A stretch of 41,994 bases of DNA from Kosakonia oryziphila (GTDB lineage Bacteria; Pseudomonadota; Gammaproteobacteria; Enterobacterales; Enterobacteriaceae): assembly GCF_900094795.1 (NCBI RefSeq), contig NZ_FMBC01000042.1, positions 1-41,994 on the forward strand, written 5' to 3'. Position 1 is the first letter of the stretch, and each line of letters begins with the position of its first letter. Under the pieces are notes generated by a model. It was not told where the DNA came from, ran no database searches, and worked only from the letters and a program-made list of their open reading frames with translations. The position numbers and the translations under genes were made by a program. Shown here one piece after another: positions 26,569 through 38,043 of this stretch.

Positions 26569-28008
26569 TCACGCATTGCTGGCAAACAATCTGCCATCAC
26601 GTACCAGTTCACGCGGATAACTGTTCTTCAGCCGCGATCCCACCTTTTTCGCCAGACCCAGCGGTTGTCCCTGGAAAGTGACAATGACATCGTCACGCGC
26701 TGGCACTGTTTGCGGGTAAATATCGCGTCCGCGATACCACTCCTCCGCCTCGGCCAGTGTCAGGGAAAACGCCAGTGGATTATCCTGACCCGCCAGCGCA
26801 ATCACTGCTTCATGCTGCCAGCGATACCCTTTGTTGTGCGTTTCCGCCAGACGCAGGCCAATACGCGAGAAGCGGACTTTGCCGATTAATGGCTCAATTT
26901 CGGTCGGAAACAGCCACAGCTCTTTATCGCGCTGCCACAGGCGCAGGCTGTCGTCCCAACGTAAGCCGATGGCGGCGGCGGCCGTTGCAACCTGTGCCGC
27001 TTCTTTTGCTTTGAGCGGCGTGAAGGGGAAGTTACCCACTTTGTAAGTCGGCGCAGGTAAAGCCTCGACCGCCGCTGTTTTACGCAGACGAGCGACAAAA
27101 AAACCTTCGCAGTCGTAAAGTTGCGGGAATACGTGCAGAAAACCTTCCGTTGTTAAAGCGCGAGCGGCATCGGCAAACAGCCCATTCAGCGGCAGGAATT
27201 CGACAGCGTCCGGGTACTGCTCCCGCAACCAGTGGCAGATGGCTTCATTTTCGTCGCGGTTGAGCGTGCAGGTAGAATAGACCAGTGTGCCGCCGGGGCG
27301 CAGCGCATGAAAAACGCTATCGATCAGTTCACGCTGCGTAGCCGCAATTTCCAGATTGCTGGCTACGGACCAGTTTTTCAGCGCATCTGCATCTTTACGC
27401 ACCACACCTTCGCCGGAACAGGGTGCATCAAGCAGAATAGCATCGAACATCTCCGGTAATGCCTGGCCAAATACGCGACCATCAAAGTGGGTCAGGGCCA
27501 CATTGCGGATGCCATTGCGGCTAATATTCGCATGCAACACTTTGACGCGGCTGGCGGAAAATTCGTTGGCAAGAATGGCGCCGGAATTATTCATCCGCGC
27601 GGCGATCTGCGTGGTTTTGGAACCCGGGGCGGCGGCTACATCCATCACGCGCTGCGGCATTTCACCATCGGCAAACAGCGCGGCAACCGGCAGCATTGAA
27701 CTGGCTTCCTGAATATAAAACATCCCACTCAGGTGCTCAGCGGTACTGCCCAGCGGCAGTGCTTCTTCATCATCACGCTCGATCCAGAACCCTTCCTCGC
27801 ACCACGGTACTGGTGTTAGTTGCCAGCCATAAGGGGCGACAAGGGTGAGAAAATCGGCGACGGAAATTTTCAGCGTGTTGACGCGAATGCTGCGGCGTAG
27901 CGGGCGCTGGCAGGCAGCGATAAACTCATCGAAAGAGAGATGTTCCGGCATTGCCAGGCGCATTTGCGCGAGGAATTCTTCAGGGAGGTAGACAGCGTTT
28001 TGAGCCAC
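26569..28008 (-). CDS. rsmF: 16S rRNA m5C1407 methyltransferase RsmF
   Basis: RsmF methylates C1407 of 16S rRNA in the 30S subunit with S-adenosylmethionine. Starting at the GTG at 28006-28008 gives 479 residues, the E. coli length, with N-terminus [17 protein letters not shown] aligning to MAQHTVYFPDAF. The frame runs 14 codons further to an ATG, but that part is not conserved. RNA m5C-methyltransferase motifs are present: [19 protein letters not shown] (SAM), [18 protein letters not shown] (motif IV cysteine) and LVYSTCTLN (motif VI catalytic cysteine). The C-terminal PUA-like region ends [15 protein letters not shown]. The GTG start has only a weak ribosome site. Confidence 0.96.
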   Translation of the reverse strand: MAQNAVYLPEEFLAQMRLAMPEHLSFDEFIAACQRPLRRSIRVNTLKISVADFLTLVAPYGWQLTPVPWCEEGFWIERDDEEALPLGSTAEHLSGMFYIQEASSMLPVAALFADGEMPQRVMDVAAAPGSKTTQIAARMNNSGAILANEFSASRVKVLHANISRNGIRNVALTHFDGRVFGQALPEMFDAILLDAPCSGEGVVRKDADALKNWSVASNLEIAATQRELIDSVFHALRPGGTLVYSTCTLNRDENEAICHWLREQYPDAVEFLPLNGLFADAARALTTEGFLHVFPQLYDCEGFFVARLRKTAAVEALPAPTYKVGNFPFTPLKAKEAAQVATAAAAIGLRWDDSLRLWQRDKELWLFPTEIEPLIGKVRFSRIGLRLAETHNKGYRWQHEAVIALAGQDNPLAFSLTLAEAEEWYRGRDIYPQTVPARDDVIVTFQGQPLGLAKKVGSRLKNSYPRELVRDGRLFASNA

Positions 28009-28050
28009 GGAGCGCACCACAAGGAGAAAAACAGGCGCGCAGTGTAGCAT

Positions 28051-28078
28051 AAAGGCTCCGGCGCAAACACGCCGGAGC
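28051..28078 (-). terminator. Terminator after letB
   Basis: GCTCCGGCG and CGCCGGAGC pair perfectly (9 bp) around CAAACA, eight bases past the letB stop. On the minus strand it is followed by CTTTATG, a modest T stretch. It probably ends the letA-letB transcript before rsmF. Confidence 0.6.
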
Positions 28079-28086
28079 TGGGAGAG

Positions 28087-30720
28087 TTAGCGGGGAAGGG
28101 CTGTACCCCATGTACGCCACTCTTTCGGCTCGCTTTCCAGCAGCAGGAAGTGTTTATCCGGCTGCGCTTTCGGCGCCAGCGGCGTTGCCGGCGGCGTGGC
28201 GAAAGCAATACCGCCGCGAATGAACTGATTGAATGTGCCGGTTTTGACGACACCACCGACCAGACCGAAGTCCAGCGTATAGCCGGAAGCCAACCAGAAT
28301 ACCGTGTTATTACGCACCAGATGCTGATAGTTTTTGCTGATGCGCATAGCCACCATCACCCGATCCGATAAGGTGCCCAGTGTTGTCCCGGTCACCGTAC
28401 CTACCTCGATTCCGCGGAACAACACCGGCGTACCGATATTTATTGAGCCCACTTCCGGCGCTTCAACGATAATGTTTAATCCATCGAGATAGCGGGAATC
28501 AGCGATCGTCGCTTCTGAAATTTCAAAGTCGCGGCGCATATCGCCCCGGCCCGGTTCGACATTGATATAAGGCTGTAACAACGTATCCAGATGTTCGACA
28601 CCCGCCGCCGATATCTGTGGGGTGATCACCGAGAAACGTGAGCCGTTGCGCGCAAAGTTCCGTACATATTCCGGATAGAGTACCGCGCTGGCCTGTACTT
28701 CATTTTTATCGGTGATCAGGTGCAGCTCCTGGACCTGGCCGATATCGATACCCAGATAACGGATAGGCATGCCCGCTGCGAGTTTCCCGGCATCATACGC
28801 ATGCAGCGTGATTTGCCCGCCGACTGCGCGAGCAGCGGTTTCCGAGGCGTAAAGCTGACGCTTCTCTCCCTTTTTCAGCTCCCGGTTCGCACTGTTCAGG
28901 TTGTCAAAACTAATGGCGCCTTTGATGGCTCGTGAAAGTGGCGAAGCCTGAACCGTCAGCCCGCTGCCATTAAGCTGCACCTTCGCGCCACCCTCTGCCC
29001 AGAAGACGCTGTTGCTGGTCAGCAAATCGCGGTATTCCGGTTTGATATGCAGATCGATATCAAAGGCATTGGCGCGCGGGTGCACGGTGATCACTTCACC
29101 CACTTCAAACTTGCGGTAGAGAACGACCGAACCGGCCTGTACGTCCGGCAGGGTATCTGCCGTCAGCGTCAACGTCGTGGTGGGCAGATCGCTGATGCTG
29201 TTTTCCAGCGCTTTATCGAGGTTAGCAAACAGCGGATAGCTCTTTTTCATTTCGCCTTTCGCACCGGGCAGAATGCGGATCCCACCGTTAACCCATTCGT
29301 TGGCGCTGGCAGCGAGAAACTCGACGCCATCCAGCCCGACTTTGATATCGATGCGGCTGTTCACCACAAATTTACTGTCGCCGTGGACCAAATCGCCATA
29401 TTGTGGATCGATAGCGATGGCAAAGGTGACGCCCTGATTCGTCAGTTTACGCTCCAGCACCTGGCCCACTTTGACACCATGCAGCACCAGCGGTTGTCCG
29501 GCATCGATGCCATAGCTTTCCGGCGCGGTAAGCGTCAGGGTAATCACTCCCGGCTCCTGCAACAGGTTTTTATCCGCTGGCAGCACGACAAATTGATTGC
29601 GCGGCTGGCCTTCGCCTGGTATCAATTCCAGCGTACTGCCGGTCAGCAGCGAGCTGAGATTGGTATCGCTGAGCGATATTTTTGGGTTACGCATTTCGAT
29701 ACGGGTATTGTCGCGCAACAAATTAACAACGCTCGGATCGACGGTCATTTCACCGCTGACTGTCCCTCCCGGATTGAGGTCTATTTTGGTCAACTGACCC
29801 ACTTCCAGCCCCTGATACATCAATGGCGTCGATCCGGCTTTCAGCCCTTGCCCGCCGGGCAGGTCAAGCTTCACCAGCACGCCGCGCTGGCTGTGCGCTA
29901 AATCTTCGTATAAGCCGTACTCATCATCCTGAACCGCGGGCTGTGATTCATCCGGAGAGTCAAAAGCAATCGCGCCATTGACCAGCGCCGCCAGGCTTTC
30001 AAGCTGTACTTTCGCACCGCTCAGGCTGACATCGGCTTTCACGCCGGAGACATTCCAGAAGCGGCTGCCTTTTTTCACCAGATTGGTGAAGCGGCGCTCG
30101 ATCAGTACGTCAATAGTGACACCCTGTTTATTCGAGTTGATCGAATAGTCGTACACGCGACCGACCGGGATTTTGCGGAAATAGACCAGCGAACCGCTGT
30201 TTAGCGCCCCGAGATCCGGCGCGTGCAGATGGATCATCAACTCGCCGTGGTTCAGCCTGTATTTTGGCTGCGTATCCAGGGCGGTGAAGTGATCCTGTGG
30301 GTCACCTTTACCTGGCATCATGCCTATATAGTTGCCGCCGACCAGCGCATCGAGGCCAGAAATTCCCGCCAGCGAGGCTTTGGGCGTGACCAGCCAGAAC
30401 TGCGTTTCGTTGCGCAGCGCATCCTCCATATTCGATTTTATACTGGCGCGAACTTCGATTTTTTTCAGATCGTCGCTGAGCCGAATGTCCTGGACAGTCC
30501 CGACCTCAACGCCCTGATAGCGCACTGGGGTACGCCCGGCGACGATTCCGTCAGCCGACATAAAATCGATGGTAATGGTATTACCGCGATCTTCGTAGCT
30601 GCTCCAGATAAGCCAGCCTGCGATCAACAGAGCGATTACCGGCAACAGCCAGAACGGCGAAATGCGCCTTTTCGTTTTAATTCGCGCTTCAGTCGTCGAA
30701 GCGGGGGTTTCCTGACTCAT
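28087..30720 (-). CDS. letB: LetB, MCE-domain lipid transport tunnel protein (YebT)
   Basis: LetB spans the periplasm as a hexameric tunnel of stacked MCE rings that carries lipids between the inner and outer membranes. From [15 protein letters not shown] the protein has 877 residues, exactly the E. coli length. A single N-terminal transmembrane helix (about 22-42) is followed by seven MCE domains, each opening with a motif of the type [14 protein letters not shown] or [14 protein letters not shown], repeated along the chain. The annotated frame could start 14 codons earlier but homology begins at 30720. Its start lies inside the end of letA (32-base overlap), which indicates coupled translation. 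Confidence 0.96.
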   Translation of the reverse strand: MSQETPASTTEARIKTKRRISPFWLLPVIALLIAGWLIWSSYEDRGNTITIDFMSADGIVAGRTPVRYQGVEVGTVQDIRLSDDLKKIEVRASIKSNMEDALRNETQFWLVTPKASLAGISGLDALVGGNYIGMMPGKGDPQDHFTALDTQPKYRLNHGELMIHLHAPDLGALNSGSLVYFRKIPVGRVYDYSINSNKQGVTIDVLIERRFTNLVKKGSRFWNVSGVKADVSLSGAKVQLESLAALVNGAIAFDSPDESQPAVQDDEYGLYEDLAHSQRGVLVKLDLPGGQGLKAGSTPLMYQGLEVGQLTKIDLNPGGTVSGEMTVDPSVVNLLRDNTRIEMRNPKISLSDTNLSSLLTGSTLELIPGEGQPRNQFVVLPADKNLLQEPGVITLTLTAPESYGIDAGQPLVLHGVKVGQVLERKLTNQGVTFAIAIDPQYGDLVHGDSKFVVNSRIDIKVGLDGVEFLAASANEWVNGGIRILPGAKGEMKKSYPLFANLDKALENSISDLPTTTLTLTADTLPDVQAGSVVLYRKFEVGEVITVHPRANAFDIDLHIKPEYRDLLTSNSVFWAEGGAKVQLNGSGLTVQASPLSRAIKGAISFDNLNSANRELKKGEKRQLYASETAARAVGGQITLHAYDAGKLAAGMPIRYLGIDIGQVQELHLITDKNEVQASAVLYPEYVRNFARNGSRFSVITPQISAAGVEHLDTLLQPYINVEPGRGDMRRDFEISEATIADSRYLDGLNIIVEAPEVGSINIGTPVLFRGIEVGTVTGTTLGTLSDRVMVAMRISKNYQHLVRNNTVFWLASGYTLDFGLVGGVVKTGTFNQFIRGGIAFATPPATPLAPKAQPDKHFLLLESEPKEWRTWGTALPR

Positions 30721-31972
30721 GTGCATCCCAAAGTAAGCGGCTGTCCAGCCATTCCACAGCAAGAATAGTCAAAATTACCGCCGCGCCGAAATAAACAGCG
30801 GCTGGTCCCATGGTAAAAGCGAGTAGCTGGTCGCGATTAATCAGTGACATCATCAATGAAATGACAAACAGATCGAGCATCGACCAGCGCCCAATCCACG
30901 TCACGAAGCGCAGTAACAGAATGCGAGTGCGTAACCCCTGTTGAAATTTAAAATGGATGCTAACAAGCAGCGTAAACAGCACAATCACCTTGGTAAATGG
31001 CACCAGGATACTGGCGATAAATACCACGCCAGCCACCGCGACATTGCTGTGAGCGAGCGAAATAATGCCGGAGAGGATAGTATCCTCCTGACGAGAACCA
31101 TTCACGTAAATTATTGAAATCGGCAGCAGGTTCGCCGGAAACAGCAAAATAAAAGAGGCAATCAGTGACGCCCAGCACTTTTGCAGGCTCTGTTTGCGCC
31201 GATGGGTGAGTGGAAAGTGGCAGCGCAGGCAGCGTCCCCGAATATCAGGAAAACCAGTGAAATGACAGCCCAGACACACTTCCAGCTTCTGATCCGGCCG
31301 TCTTGCGGGCCGTTGAGGATAGAAGCGATCCCAGAGTTGCTCCACATTGAGATGGATTAACGTCATGATGCTGAGAATGACCAGAGAACCGAAGGCAAAC
31401 AGCCCAATGCCTGGTTGCAGGAAAGCGTAATCCTGCACTTTTATGGAGGCGACGCCGACGCCGACCAGATAGATATCCAGCATGACCCACTCTTTGAGCT
31501 TCTCCAGCATTAATAGCACCGGCCGCAGGTTCATTCCCAGAATATTGCCAAGCCACAGATAGGCGATGGCCGTCACCAGCACCAGCGGCGCGCCCACGGT
31601 GCAAAAAAGCACCATGGCAGCGGCGAGTGGCGAGCCCTGCATGGTCATTTGCCAGATCCCCTGTAGCAGGTTGGCATCGATACGCACACCGAGTAAGTAG
31701 AGATGCAGCAGCGGTTCGCCCCAGGCGAAGGGCATCAGTAAGATCATGGTAATGGCCATTGCCCCGAGGCGGGTTAATGACCAGTCGCGGCCGTCACGGA
31801 CTTTCGCATCGCAGCAAGGGCAAAATGCGCTTTGGTGCGATTTTATAACCGGTAACGCAAAAAGCGTATCGCATTGCGGGCAGCGCTGATAATGTGCGCG
31901 GGGCAGTGCTTCACCAACCTGATGAACAGCTATTTTTTTTGCTGGTTTGATGGGTTCTATCTTGAGAGCCAT
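30689..31972 (-). CDS. letA: LetA, PqiA-like inner-membrane lipid transport protein (YebS)
   Basis: LetA is the inner-membrane partner that feeds lipids into the LetB tunnel. The 427 residues equal E. coli YebS. Two zinc-ribbon pairs are visible: [11 protein letters not shown] with CPCCDAKV near the N-terminus, and [11 protein letters not shown] with CLRCHFPL at the middle. Each is followed by a four-helix PqiA membrane domain. It is the first gene of letA-letB and overlaps letB by 32 bases. It is divergent from msrC with 132 AT-rich bases between them, probably holding both promoters. Confidence 0.95.
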   Translation of the reverse strand: MALKIEPIKPAKKIAVHQVGEALPRAHYQRCPQCDTLFALPVIKSHQSAFCPCCDAKVRDGRDWSLTRLGAMAITMILLMPFAWGEPLLHLYLLGVRIDANLLQGIWQMTMQGSPLAAAMVLFCTVGAPLVLVTAIAYLWLGNILGMNLRPVLLMLEKLKEWVMLDIYLVGVGVASIKVQDYAFLQPGIGLFAFGSLVILSIMTLIHLNVEQLWDRFYPQRPARRPDQKLEVCLGCHFTGFPDIRGRCLRCHFPLTHRRKQSLQKCWASLIASFILLFPANLLPISIIYVNGSRQEDTILSGIISLAHSNVAVAGVVFIASILVPFTKVIVLFTLLVSIHFKFQQGLRTRILLLRFVTWIGRWSMLDLFVISLMMSLINRDQLLAFTMGPAAVYFGAAVILTILAVEWLDSRLLWDAHESGNPRFDD

Positions 31973-32104
31973 TGCATGCTTCAGAAAAGGTTTGAATAAA
32001 ACTATCTTAACTCATGAATGGAACATCTTGAGCATCAACGCATTTAATGCTTATTTTAATAGGCTAAGCAGTTTCTCAAAGTTAGAAAGTAAAATGGTCA
32101 GGTA

Positions 32105-32602
32105 ATGAACAAAACAGAATTTTACGCAGATCTTAACCGCGATTTTCAGGCGTTAATGGCAGGTGAGACCAGTTTTTTAGCCACTCTGGCGAATACCAGT
32201 GCGCTGTTATTTGAACGTCTTGATGGCGTAAACTGGGCGGGGTTTTACCTACTGGAAGGCGACACGCTGGTGTTAGGGCCGTTCCAGGGCAAAATTGCCT
32301 GCGTTCGTATCCCGGTTGGTCGTGGCGTCTGCGGAACGGCAGTGGCGCAAGCGCGTGTGCAGCGCGTGGAAGATGTTCATCAATTTGACGGACATATCGC
32401 TTGTGATGCCGCCAGTAACGCCGAAATCGTACTACCTGTTACGGTGAATAATCAGATTATTGGCGTACTGGATATCGATAGCGTGGTCTTCTCTCGCTTC
32501 ACGGCTGAGGATGAACAAGGGCTGAGCGAGCTGGTTTCACATCTGGAAAATGTTCTCGCGGCGACCGATTATCAAAAAATCTTCGCCACCGCCGCAGGAT
32601 AA
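32105..32602 (+). CDS. msrC: Free methionine-(R)-sulfoxide reductase MsrC (fRMsr)
   Basis: MsrC reduces free L-methionine-(R)-sulfoxide using thioredoxin. It is a 165-residue GAF-domain protein with the three conserved cysteines C66 (GKIACVRIP), C76 (GRGVCGTA) and C100 (GHIACDAASN), which correspond to the catalytic/resolving set of E. coli fRMsr. WAGFYLL and EIVLPV...GVLDIDS are family signatures. It is followed by proQ after 96 bases, probably with its own promoter. Confidence 0.96.
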   Translation: MNKTEFYADLNRDFQALMAGETSFLATLANTSALLFERLDGVNWAGFYLLEGDTLVLGPFQGKIACVRIPVGRGVCGTAVAQARVQRVEDVHQFDGHIACDAASNAEIVLPVTVNNQIIGVLDIDSVVFSRFTAEDEQGLSELVSHLENVLAATDYQKIFATAAG

Positions 32603-32698
32603 TCAGCGGATAACGTAGCATTTACTGAATGCGTCATTATAATGACGCCTGTTCATGCCTGCGCTTGTTGGCAACGTCCGTTGTAATCAGGAAATTTC

Positions 32699-33385
32699 AT
32701 GGAAAATCAACCTAAGTTGAATAGCAGTAAAGAAGTTATCGCTTTTTTGGCCGAACGCTTTCCTCACTGTTTCAGTGCTGAAGGTGAAGCACGTCCCCTG
32801 AAAATCGGTATTTTTCAGGATCTGGTTGAGCGTGTTGAGGGTGAGATGAATCTCAGCAAAACCCAACTTCGTTCCGCTTTACGTCTTTATACTTCAAGCT
32901 GGCGTTACCTGTACGGTATCAAAGCTGGCGCGGCTCGTGTCGATCTCGACGGCAACGCCTGCGGCGTGCTGGATGAGCAACACGTAGAGCACGCTCGCAA
33001 GCAGCTTGAAGAAGCCAAAGCGCGTGTTCAGGCGCAACGCGCTGAACAGCAAGCTAAAAAACGAGAAGCTGCCGCTGCTGCGGGTCAGGAAGACGCACCG
33101 CGTCGCGAACGTAAAGCCCGTCCGGCTCCGCGTCGTAAAGAGGGCGCCGAGCGCAAACCTCGCGCAGACAAACCTGTCGCGAAAACGCCACGAGTGACGC
33201 AGCAGGAGGAGCGCCATACTCCTGTTTCAGATTTATCTGTACTGAGCGTGGGCCAGAACCTGAAAGTGAAAGCGGGGAACAATGCGATGGATGCTACGGT
33301 GCTGGAAATCACTAAAGATGGCGTTCGCGTACAGCTTAGTTCGGGTATGTCGATGATCGTACGCGCAGAACATTTATTGTTCTGA
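32699..33385 (+). CDS. proQ: RNA chaperone ProQ
   Basis: ProQ is a global RNA-binding protein that binds structured sRNAs and mRNA 3' ends and affects ProP levels. The 228 residues (E. coli 232) comprise a FinO/ProQ domain (about 1-120: [34 protein letters not shown]), a basic disordered linker (about 121-175) and a C-terminal Tudor-like domain ([18 protein letters not shown] to the end). The linker is slightly shorter than in E. coli. prc begins 19 bases downstream, so the two are probably co-transcribed. Confidence 0.97.
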   Translation: MENQPKLNSSKEVIAFLAERFPHCFSAEGEARPLKIGIFQDLVERVEGEMNLSKTQLRSALRLYTSSWRYLYGIKAGAARVDLDGNACGVLDEQHVEHARKQLEEAKARVQAQRAEQQAKKREAAAAAGQEDAPRRERKARPAPRRKEGAERKPRADKPVAKTPRVTQQEERHTPVSDLSVLSVGQNLKVKAGNNAMDATVLEITKDGVRVQLSSGMSMIVRAEHLLF

Positions 33386-33404
33386 AACGGAGGCTTGGCC
33401 TGGC

Positions 33405-35453
33405 ATGAACACTTTGTTTAAGCGCACGGCGTTAGCGGGTCTGTTATTCGTAACAGGCCATGTGCTGGCTGTGGAAGATATCACCCGTGCCGATCAAATT
33501 CCGGTTTTGAAGGAAGAGGCTCAGCACGCGACGGTGAGTGAACGGGTTACCTCACGTTTCACCCGTTCTCACTACCGTCAGTTCGATTTGGATCCAGCTT
33601 TCTCCGCGAAGATCTTTACTCGCTACCTCAACTTGCTCGACTACAGCCACAATGTGCTGCTGGCCAGCGATGTTGAGCAGTTTTCGCAAAAGAAAAGTGT
33701 GCTCGGCGATGAGCTGCGCAGCGGAAAACTGGACGTCTTCTACGATCTGTACAATCTGGCGCAAAAGCGTCGATTTGAACGTTATCAGTACGCGCTGAAA
33801 GTACTGGAACGTCCGATGGATTTTAGTGGCAACGACACTTTCAATTTAGACCGCAGCAAAGCGCCGTGGCCTAAAGATGAGGCGGAGCTGAACTCGCTGT
33901 GGGACAGCAAAGTCAAGTATGATGAGCTGAGCCTGAAACTCACCGGGAAAGATGATAAAGAGATCCGTGAGACATTGGCTCGCCGCTATAAATTTGCGAT
34001 TCGCCGCCTGGCGCAGACCAATAGTGAAGATGTGTTCTCGCTGGCAATGACCTCATTCGCCCGTGAAATTGATCCGCATACCAGTTACCTCTCACCGCGT
34101 AATACTGAGCAATTCAATACTCAAATGAGCCTCTCGCTTGAAGGTATTGGCGCAGGGTTGCAGGGAGACGATGATTACACCGTGATCAACTCGATGGTCG
34201 CTGGTGGCCCGGCGGCGAAAAGCAAAGCGATTACCGTTGGCGATCGTATTGTTGGTGTCGGCCAGACCGGGCAGAACATGGTTGATGTCATTGGCTGGCG
34301 CCTTGATGATGTGGTTGCGTTGATCAAAGGGCCGAAAGGCAGCAAAGTGCGCCTTGAAATCTTGCCGGCAGGTAAGGGAACAAAGACGCGCATTGTGACG
34401 CTGACACGTGAACGTATTCGTCTGGAAGACCGTGCGGTGAAAATGTCTGTGAAGACGGTCGGTAAAGAGAAAGTGGGCGTACTGGATATTCCGGGCTTCT
34501 ACGTTGGGCTGACTGATGACGTTAAAGCGCAACTGCAAAAGCTGGAAAAACAGAACGTTAGCAGCGTGGTTATCGATTTGCGCAGCAATGGCGGCGGCGC
34601 GCTGACGGAAGCGGTGTCGCTTTCCGGTCTGTTTATTCCGTCCGGCCCGGTCGTGCAGGTGCGCGATAATAACGGCAAAGTGCGCGAAGACAGTGATACG
34701 GACGGCGTGGTTTACTATAAAGGCCCATTGGTGGTGCTGGTTGACCGCTTTAGCGCCTCGGCATCGGAAATCTTTGCGGCGGCGATGCAGGATTATGGTC
34801 GCGCGTTGATTGTTGGCGAACCGACTTTCGGTAAAGGCACCGTTCAGCAATATCGTTCGCTTAATCGTATTTACGATCAGATGTTGCGTCCCGAGTGGCC
34901 AGCGCTGGGCTCGGTACAATACACTATCCAGAAATTTTACCGTGTTAACGGTGGCAGTACGCAGCGTAAAGGCGTGACGCCGGATATTATTATGCCGACC
35001 GGTACGCAGGTGACGGAGACCGGGGAAAAATTCGAAGACAATGCGCTGCCATGGGACAGCATAAAGGCTGCCACTTTTGTGAAGTCCGGTGATTTGAAAC
35101 CGTTCGGGCCGACGCTGCTGAAGGAACATGAAGAGCGAATTGCGAAAGATCCTGAATTCCAGTACATCATGAAGGACATTGCACGTTTCAATACTCTGAA
35201 AGATAAACGCAATATCGTATCGCTCAATCTGGTGCAGCGTGAGAAAGAGAACGCCGAAGATGATGCAATTCGTCTTTCGCGCCTCAACGATCGCTTCAAG
35301 CGTGAAGGTAAGCCGTTGCTGAAAAAACTGGATGATCTGCCGAAAGATTATCATGAGCCGGATCCGTATCTAGACGAGACGGTTCACATCGCGCTTGACC
35401 TGGCTCATCAGGAAAAAGATCGACCAGCGGAAGACCCCGCCCCAGCGAAGTAA
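33405..35453 (+). CDS. prc: Tail-specific carboxy-terminal protease Prc (Tsp)
   Basis: Prc is a periplasmic serine/lysine-dyad protease that trims FtsI and degrades MepS (with the adaptor NlpI) and SsrA-tagged proteins. The 682 residues equal E. coli Prc. The signal peptide covers about residues 1-22. A PDZ domain is at about 240-325 (LEGIGAGLQGDDDY through the carboxylate-binding loop). The catalytic dyad is Ser452 (RFSASASEIF) and Lys477 (EPTFGKGTVQQ). Long helical arms lie at both ends. A strong terminator follows. Confidence 0.97.
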   Translation: MNTLFKRTALAGLLFVTGHVLAVEDITRADQIPVLKEEAQHATVSERVTSRFTRSHYRQFDLDPAFSAKIFTRYLNLLDYSHNVLLASDVEQFSQKKSVLGDELRSGKLDVFYDLYNLAQKRRFERYQYALKVLERPMDFSGNDTFNLDRSKAPWPKDEAELNSLWDSKVKYDELSLKLTGKDDKEIRETLARRYKFAIRRLAQTNSEDVFSLAMTSFAREIDPHTSYLSPRNTEQFNTQMSLSLEGIGAGLQGDDDYTVINSMVAGGPAAKSKAITVGDRIVGVGQTGQNMVDVIGWRLDDVVALIKGPKGSKVRLEILPAGKGTKTRIVTLTRERIRLEDRAVKMSVKTVGKEKVGVLDIPGFYVGLTDDVKAQLQKLEKQNVSSVVIDLRSNGGGALTEAVSLSGLFIPSGPVVQVRDNNGKVREDSDTDGVVYYKGPLVVLVDRFSASASEIFAAAMQDYGRALIVGEPTFGKGTVQQYRSLNRIYDQMLRPEWPALGSVQYTIQKFYRVNGGSTQRKGVTPDIIMPTGTQVTETGEKFEDNALPWDSIKAATFVKSGDLKPFGPTLLKEHEERIAKDPEFQYIMKDIARFNTLKDKRNIVSLNLVQREKENAEDDAIRLSRLNDRFKREGKPLLKKLDDLPKDYHEPDPYLDETVHIALDLAHQEKDRPAEDPAPAK

Positions 35454-35461
35454 TCCCCACA

Positions 35462-35490
35462 CAGGCACAAGAAATTGTGCCTGTTTTTTT
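35462..35490 (+). terminator. Terminator after prc
   Basis: CAGGCACAA and TTGTGCCTG pair perfectly around the tetraloop GAAA and are followed by seven T residues. It ends the proQ-prc unit. Confidence 0.93.
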
Positions 35491-35568
35491 AACACATATT
35501 TACTGGCGTAAGCATTATGCTACAAAATGTAAAGTTGTGTCTTTCTGGTGACTTACGACACCCTGATG

Positions 35569-35597
35569 CTTGAAAATGGCGCGTATGCCCATACGAT
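35569..35597 (+). promoter_or_regulatory. Candidate sigma-32 (heat-shock) promoter of htpX
   Basis: CTTGAAA at 35569 and CCCATACGAT at 35588, 12 bases apart, match the RpoH -35 and -10 consensus. It is about 50 bases before the htpX start. htpX is a known heat-shock gene in E. coli, also controlled by Cpx; no clear CpxR tandem was found by eye. Confidence 0.65.
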
Positions 35598-35646
35598 GTG
35601 GGTAACCGCATTGTGCGTTTTGTTAAGTTGAGGTTAAAAGAAAATT

Positions 35647-36528
35647 ATGATGCGAATCGCGCTCTTCCTGTTGACTAACCTGGCTGTGATGTTGGTGTTC
35701 GGCCTGGTGCTTAGCCTGACGGGCATTCAGTCGAGCAGCGTTCAGGGCTTGATGATTATGGCGCTGCTGTTTGGTTTTGGTGGCTCGTTCATTTCATTGT
35801 TGATGTCGAAATGGATGGCGCTGAAATCGGTGGGTGGTGAAGTGATCGAACAGCCACGTAACGATATGGAACGCTGGTTGGTGGATACCGTGGCGCAACA
35901 GTCTCGCCAGGCGGGTATCGCCATGCCTCAGGTTGCCATTTACCATGCACCGGATATTAACGCCTTTGCGACCGGCGCGCGCCGTGATGCTTCACTGGTG
36001 GCAGTCAGCACCGGGTTGCTGCAGAACATGAGCCGCGACGAAGCCGAAGCGGTGATTGCCCACGAAATTAGCCATGTCGCCAACGGTGATATGGTCACGA
36101 TGACGCTGATTCAGGGGATCGTGAACACATTCGTGATCTTCATTTCGCGAATTATCGCTCAGGTTGCAGCCGGGTTCCTCAGCGGCAATCGCGATGATGG
36201 CGAAGAGAGCAACGGTAACCCGATGATCTACTTCGCGGTTGCAACCGTACTGGAGCTGGTATTTGGTATTCTGGCCAGCATTATTACTATGTGGTTCTCC
36301 CGCCATCGCGAGTTCCACGCTGATGCCGGCTCTGCAAAACTGGTTGGTCGTGAGAAAATGATTGCTGCGTTGCAGCGTCTGAAAACCAGTTATGAGCCAC
36401 AGGAAGCAAGCAGCATGATGGCATTTTGCATCAACGGTAAATCTAAATCGCTGAGTGAGCTGTTCATGACGCACCCGCCGCTGGATAAACGTATTGAAGC
36501 GCTGCGTTCAGGGGAGTATCTAAAATAA
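35647..36528 (+). CDS. htpX: Inner-membrane zinc protease HtpX
   Basis: HtpX is an M48 metalloprotease that works with FtsH in quality control of inner-membrane proteins. The 293 residues equal E. coli. Two N-terminal transmembrane helices (about 5-25 and 35-56) are followed by the zinc motif HEISH (H139, E140, H143), two further hydrophobic segments (about 157-177 and 195-215) and the third ligand region [15 protein letters not shown] at the start and GEYLK at the end match E. coli. Confidence 0.97.
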   Translation: MMRIALFLLTNLAVMLVFGLVLSLTGIQSSSVQGLMIMALLFGFGGSFISLLMSKWMALKSVGGEVIEQPRNDMERWLVDTVAQQSRQAGIAMPQVAIYHAPDINAFATGARRDASLVAVSTGLLQNMSRDEAEAVIAHEISHVANGDMVTMTLIQGIVNTFVIFISRIIAQVAAGFLSGNRDDGEESNGNPMIYFAVATVLELVFGILASIITMWFSRHREFHADAGSAKLVGREKMIAALQRLKTSYEPQEASSMMAFCINGKSKSLSELFMTHPPLDKRIEALRSGEYLK

Positions 36529-36548
36529 CACAGCAGCAGGAAATGCAA

Positions 36549-36578
36549 AGCGCGCCCCCTGGCGCGCTTTTTTTTTTT
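36549..36578 (+). terminator. Terminator after htpX
   Basis: AGCGCGCC and GGCGCGCT pair perfectly around CCCT, followed by eleven T residues. It sits 20 bases after the htpX stop and 34 bases before the end of convergent yebQ. Confidence 0.93.
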
Positions 36579-36612
36579 ACTATCCTAAGCCTCCAGAGGC
36601 GAGGGTGATTAA

Positions 36613-37983
36613 TTACTCCGCTTTCGGCTGTGAGATCCGCAGTCCACTGATGATGGCCGCTACGGTAGCCAGCGTCCCTGCCAGCAACAATGAAATATGC
36701 GTGCCGTGGGTGTTAAACATATTGAACATTAATGCCACTAGTGCAGCGCCGGAGCTTTGCCCCAGCAATCGTGCTGTACCGAGCATTCCGCTGGCGCCGC
36801 CGCTGCGCTGATGCGGTGCCGCGGTGATAATGGTGTGATTGTTTGGTGACTGGAACAGACCAAAACCGGCACCGCACAGCGCCATACGCCAGATGATATC
36901 AATATCTGACGGTGAGCCAGGGAGAAGCGCAAGTGCAAACAGACCGACTGCCATCATCACCATCCCTATTGCACCCAGTAACCCGGCATGAGTGCGCTCA
37001 ATCAGATAACCGGCCAGTGGCGCAATCACCATAGTTGCCAACGGCCATGGCGTCAGCAAAAGGCCTGTTTCTACTTCACTACGCCCAAGCACGGTTTGCA
37101 GAAAGAAGGGCAGGGAAACCAGTGCCAACATCTGTGCGCAGAACGAGCAGACCGACGTGCCGATAGAGAGCGAAAAAAGTGGAATACGCAGTAAGTCGAC
37201 TGGCAGAAGTGGCACTGGCAGTTGCAATTGTCGGCGTACAAAGAACCCTCCGATGATTAGCAAAGCGATAATTTCGGCCACCACGAGTGTGGTTGATTGA
37301 CCTTGGGCAAAACTGCTCAGTGCGGTAATCAGCAAGCCAAATGTTAGTGCATTCATTACAGCGCTTAGCAGATCAAATTTGGGTTTTGACGTGCGTGCTG
37401 CATTTGGCGGTAAAAATTTAATTGCCAGCAATAAAGCAATAATGCCGAGCGGTACGTTAATCAGGAATAACCACTGCCAGGAAGCCACAGAGAGAATAGC
37501 GGCGGCGATTGTTGGCCCGGTCGCAGCCGAAACCGCCACCACAAAAGAGTTAATGCCCATACCGCGACCGAGGCTACGATGCGGGTAGATAAGGCGAATG
37601 AGCGCGGTATTCACACTCATCAGTGCCGCGCCGCCAAACCCTTGCGCCACGCGTGCCAGCGTCAATGTCAACAAGGAGTCAGAGAGTGCGCAGAGCAGGG
37701 AGGTGAGAGTAAACAGTGCCAGACCATACTGATAAACCCGACGGTAACCAAACATGTCGCCGAGAAAAGAGAGCGTGAGCAGGGAGATAACAATCGCAAT
37801 CTGGTAAGCGTTAACAATCCAGATAGAACTCGCGGGTGAAGCGTTGAGACTGCGTGCAATGGTTGGTAACGCGATGTTGGCAATAGTCCCATCAAGCACG
37901 GCCATTGCGATACCAAGAATAATGGTTAGCACTGCGCCATAACGCAGTGGGACGGGGAGTCCGTCCGGAGAAGATTTATCCAT
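36613..37983 (-). CDS. yebQ: MFS transporter YebQ (DHA2-type)
   Basis: This inner-membrane major facilitator of 456 residues (E. coli 457) resembles drug/proton antiporters of the DHA2 group, with about 14 hydrophobic segments. Family signatures are MAVLDGTIANIALPTIA in TM1, FLGDMFGYRRVY in the first loop and ARVAQGFGGAALM in TM4. Substrate is unknown. It is divergent from kdgR with 202 bases between. In pectin-degrading relatives KdgR controls many sugar-acid genes, but no convincing KdgR box was seen here. Confidence 0.94.
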   Translation of the reverse strand: MDKSSPDGLPVPLRYGAVLTIILGIAMAVLDGTIANIALPTIARSLNASPASSIWIVNAYQIAIVISLLTLSFLGDMFGYRRVYQYGLALFTLTSLLCALSDSLLTLTLARVAQGFGGAALMSVNTALIRLIYPHRSLGRGMGINSFVVAVSAATGPTIAAAILSVASWQWLFLINVPLGIIALLLAIKFLPPNAARTSKPKFDLLSAVMNALTFGLLITALSSFAQGQSTTLVVAEIIALLIIGGFFVRRQLQLPVPLLPVDLLRIPLFSLSIGTSVCSFCAQMLALVSLPFFLQTVLGRSEVETGLLLTPWPLATMVIAPLAGYLIERTHAGLLGAIGMVMMAVGLFALALLPGSPSDIDIIWRMALCGAGFGLFQSPNNHTIITAAPHQRSGGASGMLGTARLLGQSSGAALVALMFNMFNTHGTHISLLLAGTLATVAAIISGLRISQPKAE

Positions 37984-38043
37984 ATTAATTTAATGGTTAA
38001 TATCACACAGTTATTTGTATAATGATTCTATCATCTGTATTCC

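Noticed and set aside
29047..29901. Open frame of 284 codons opposite letB
   Set aside because: Antisense shadow within letB, whose MCE repeats are fully conserved on the other strand.
34092..35354. Open frame of 420 codons opposite prc
   Set aside because: Antisense shadow of prc; no ribosome site or family resemblance, rich in His/Arg/Asn as expected of reverse-strand reading.
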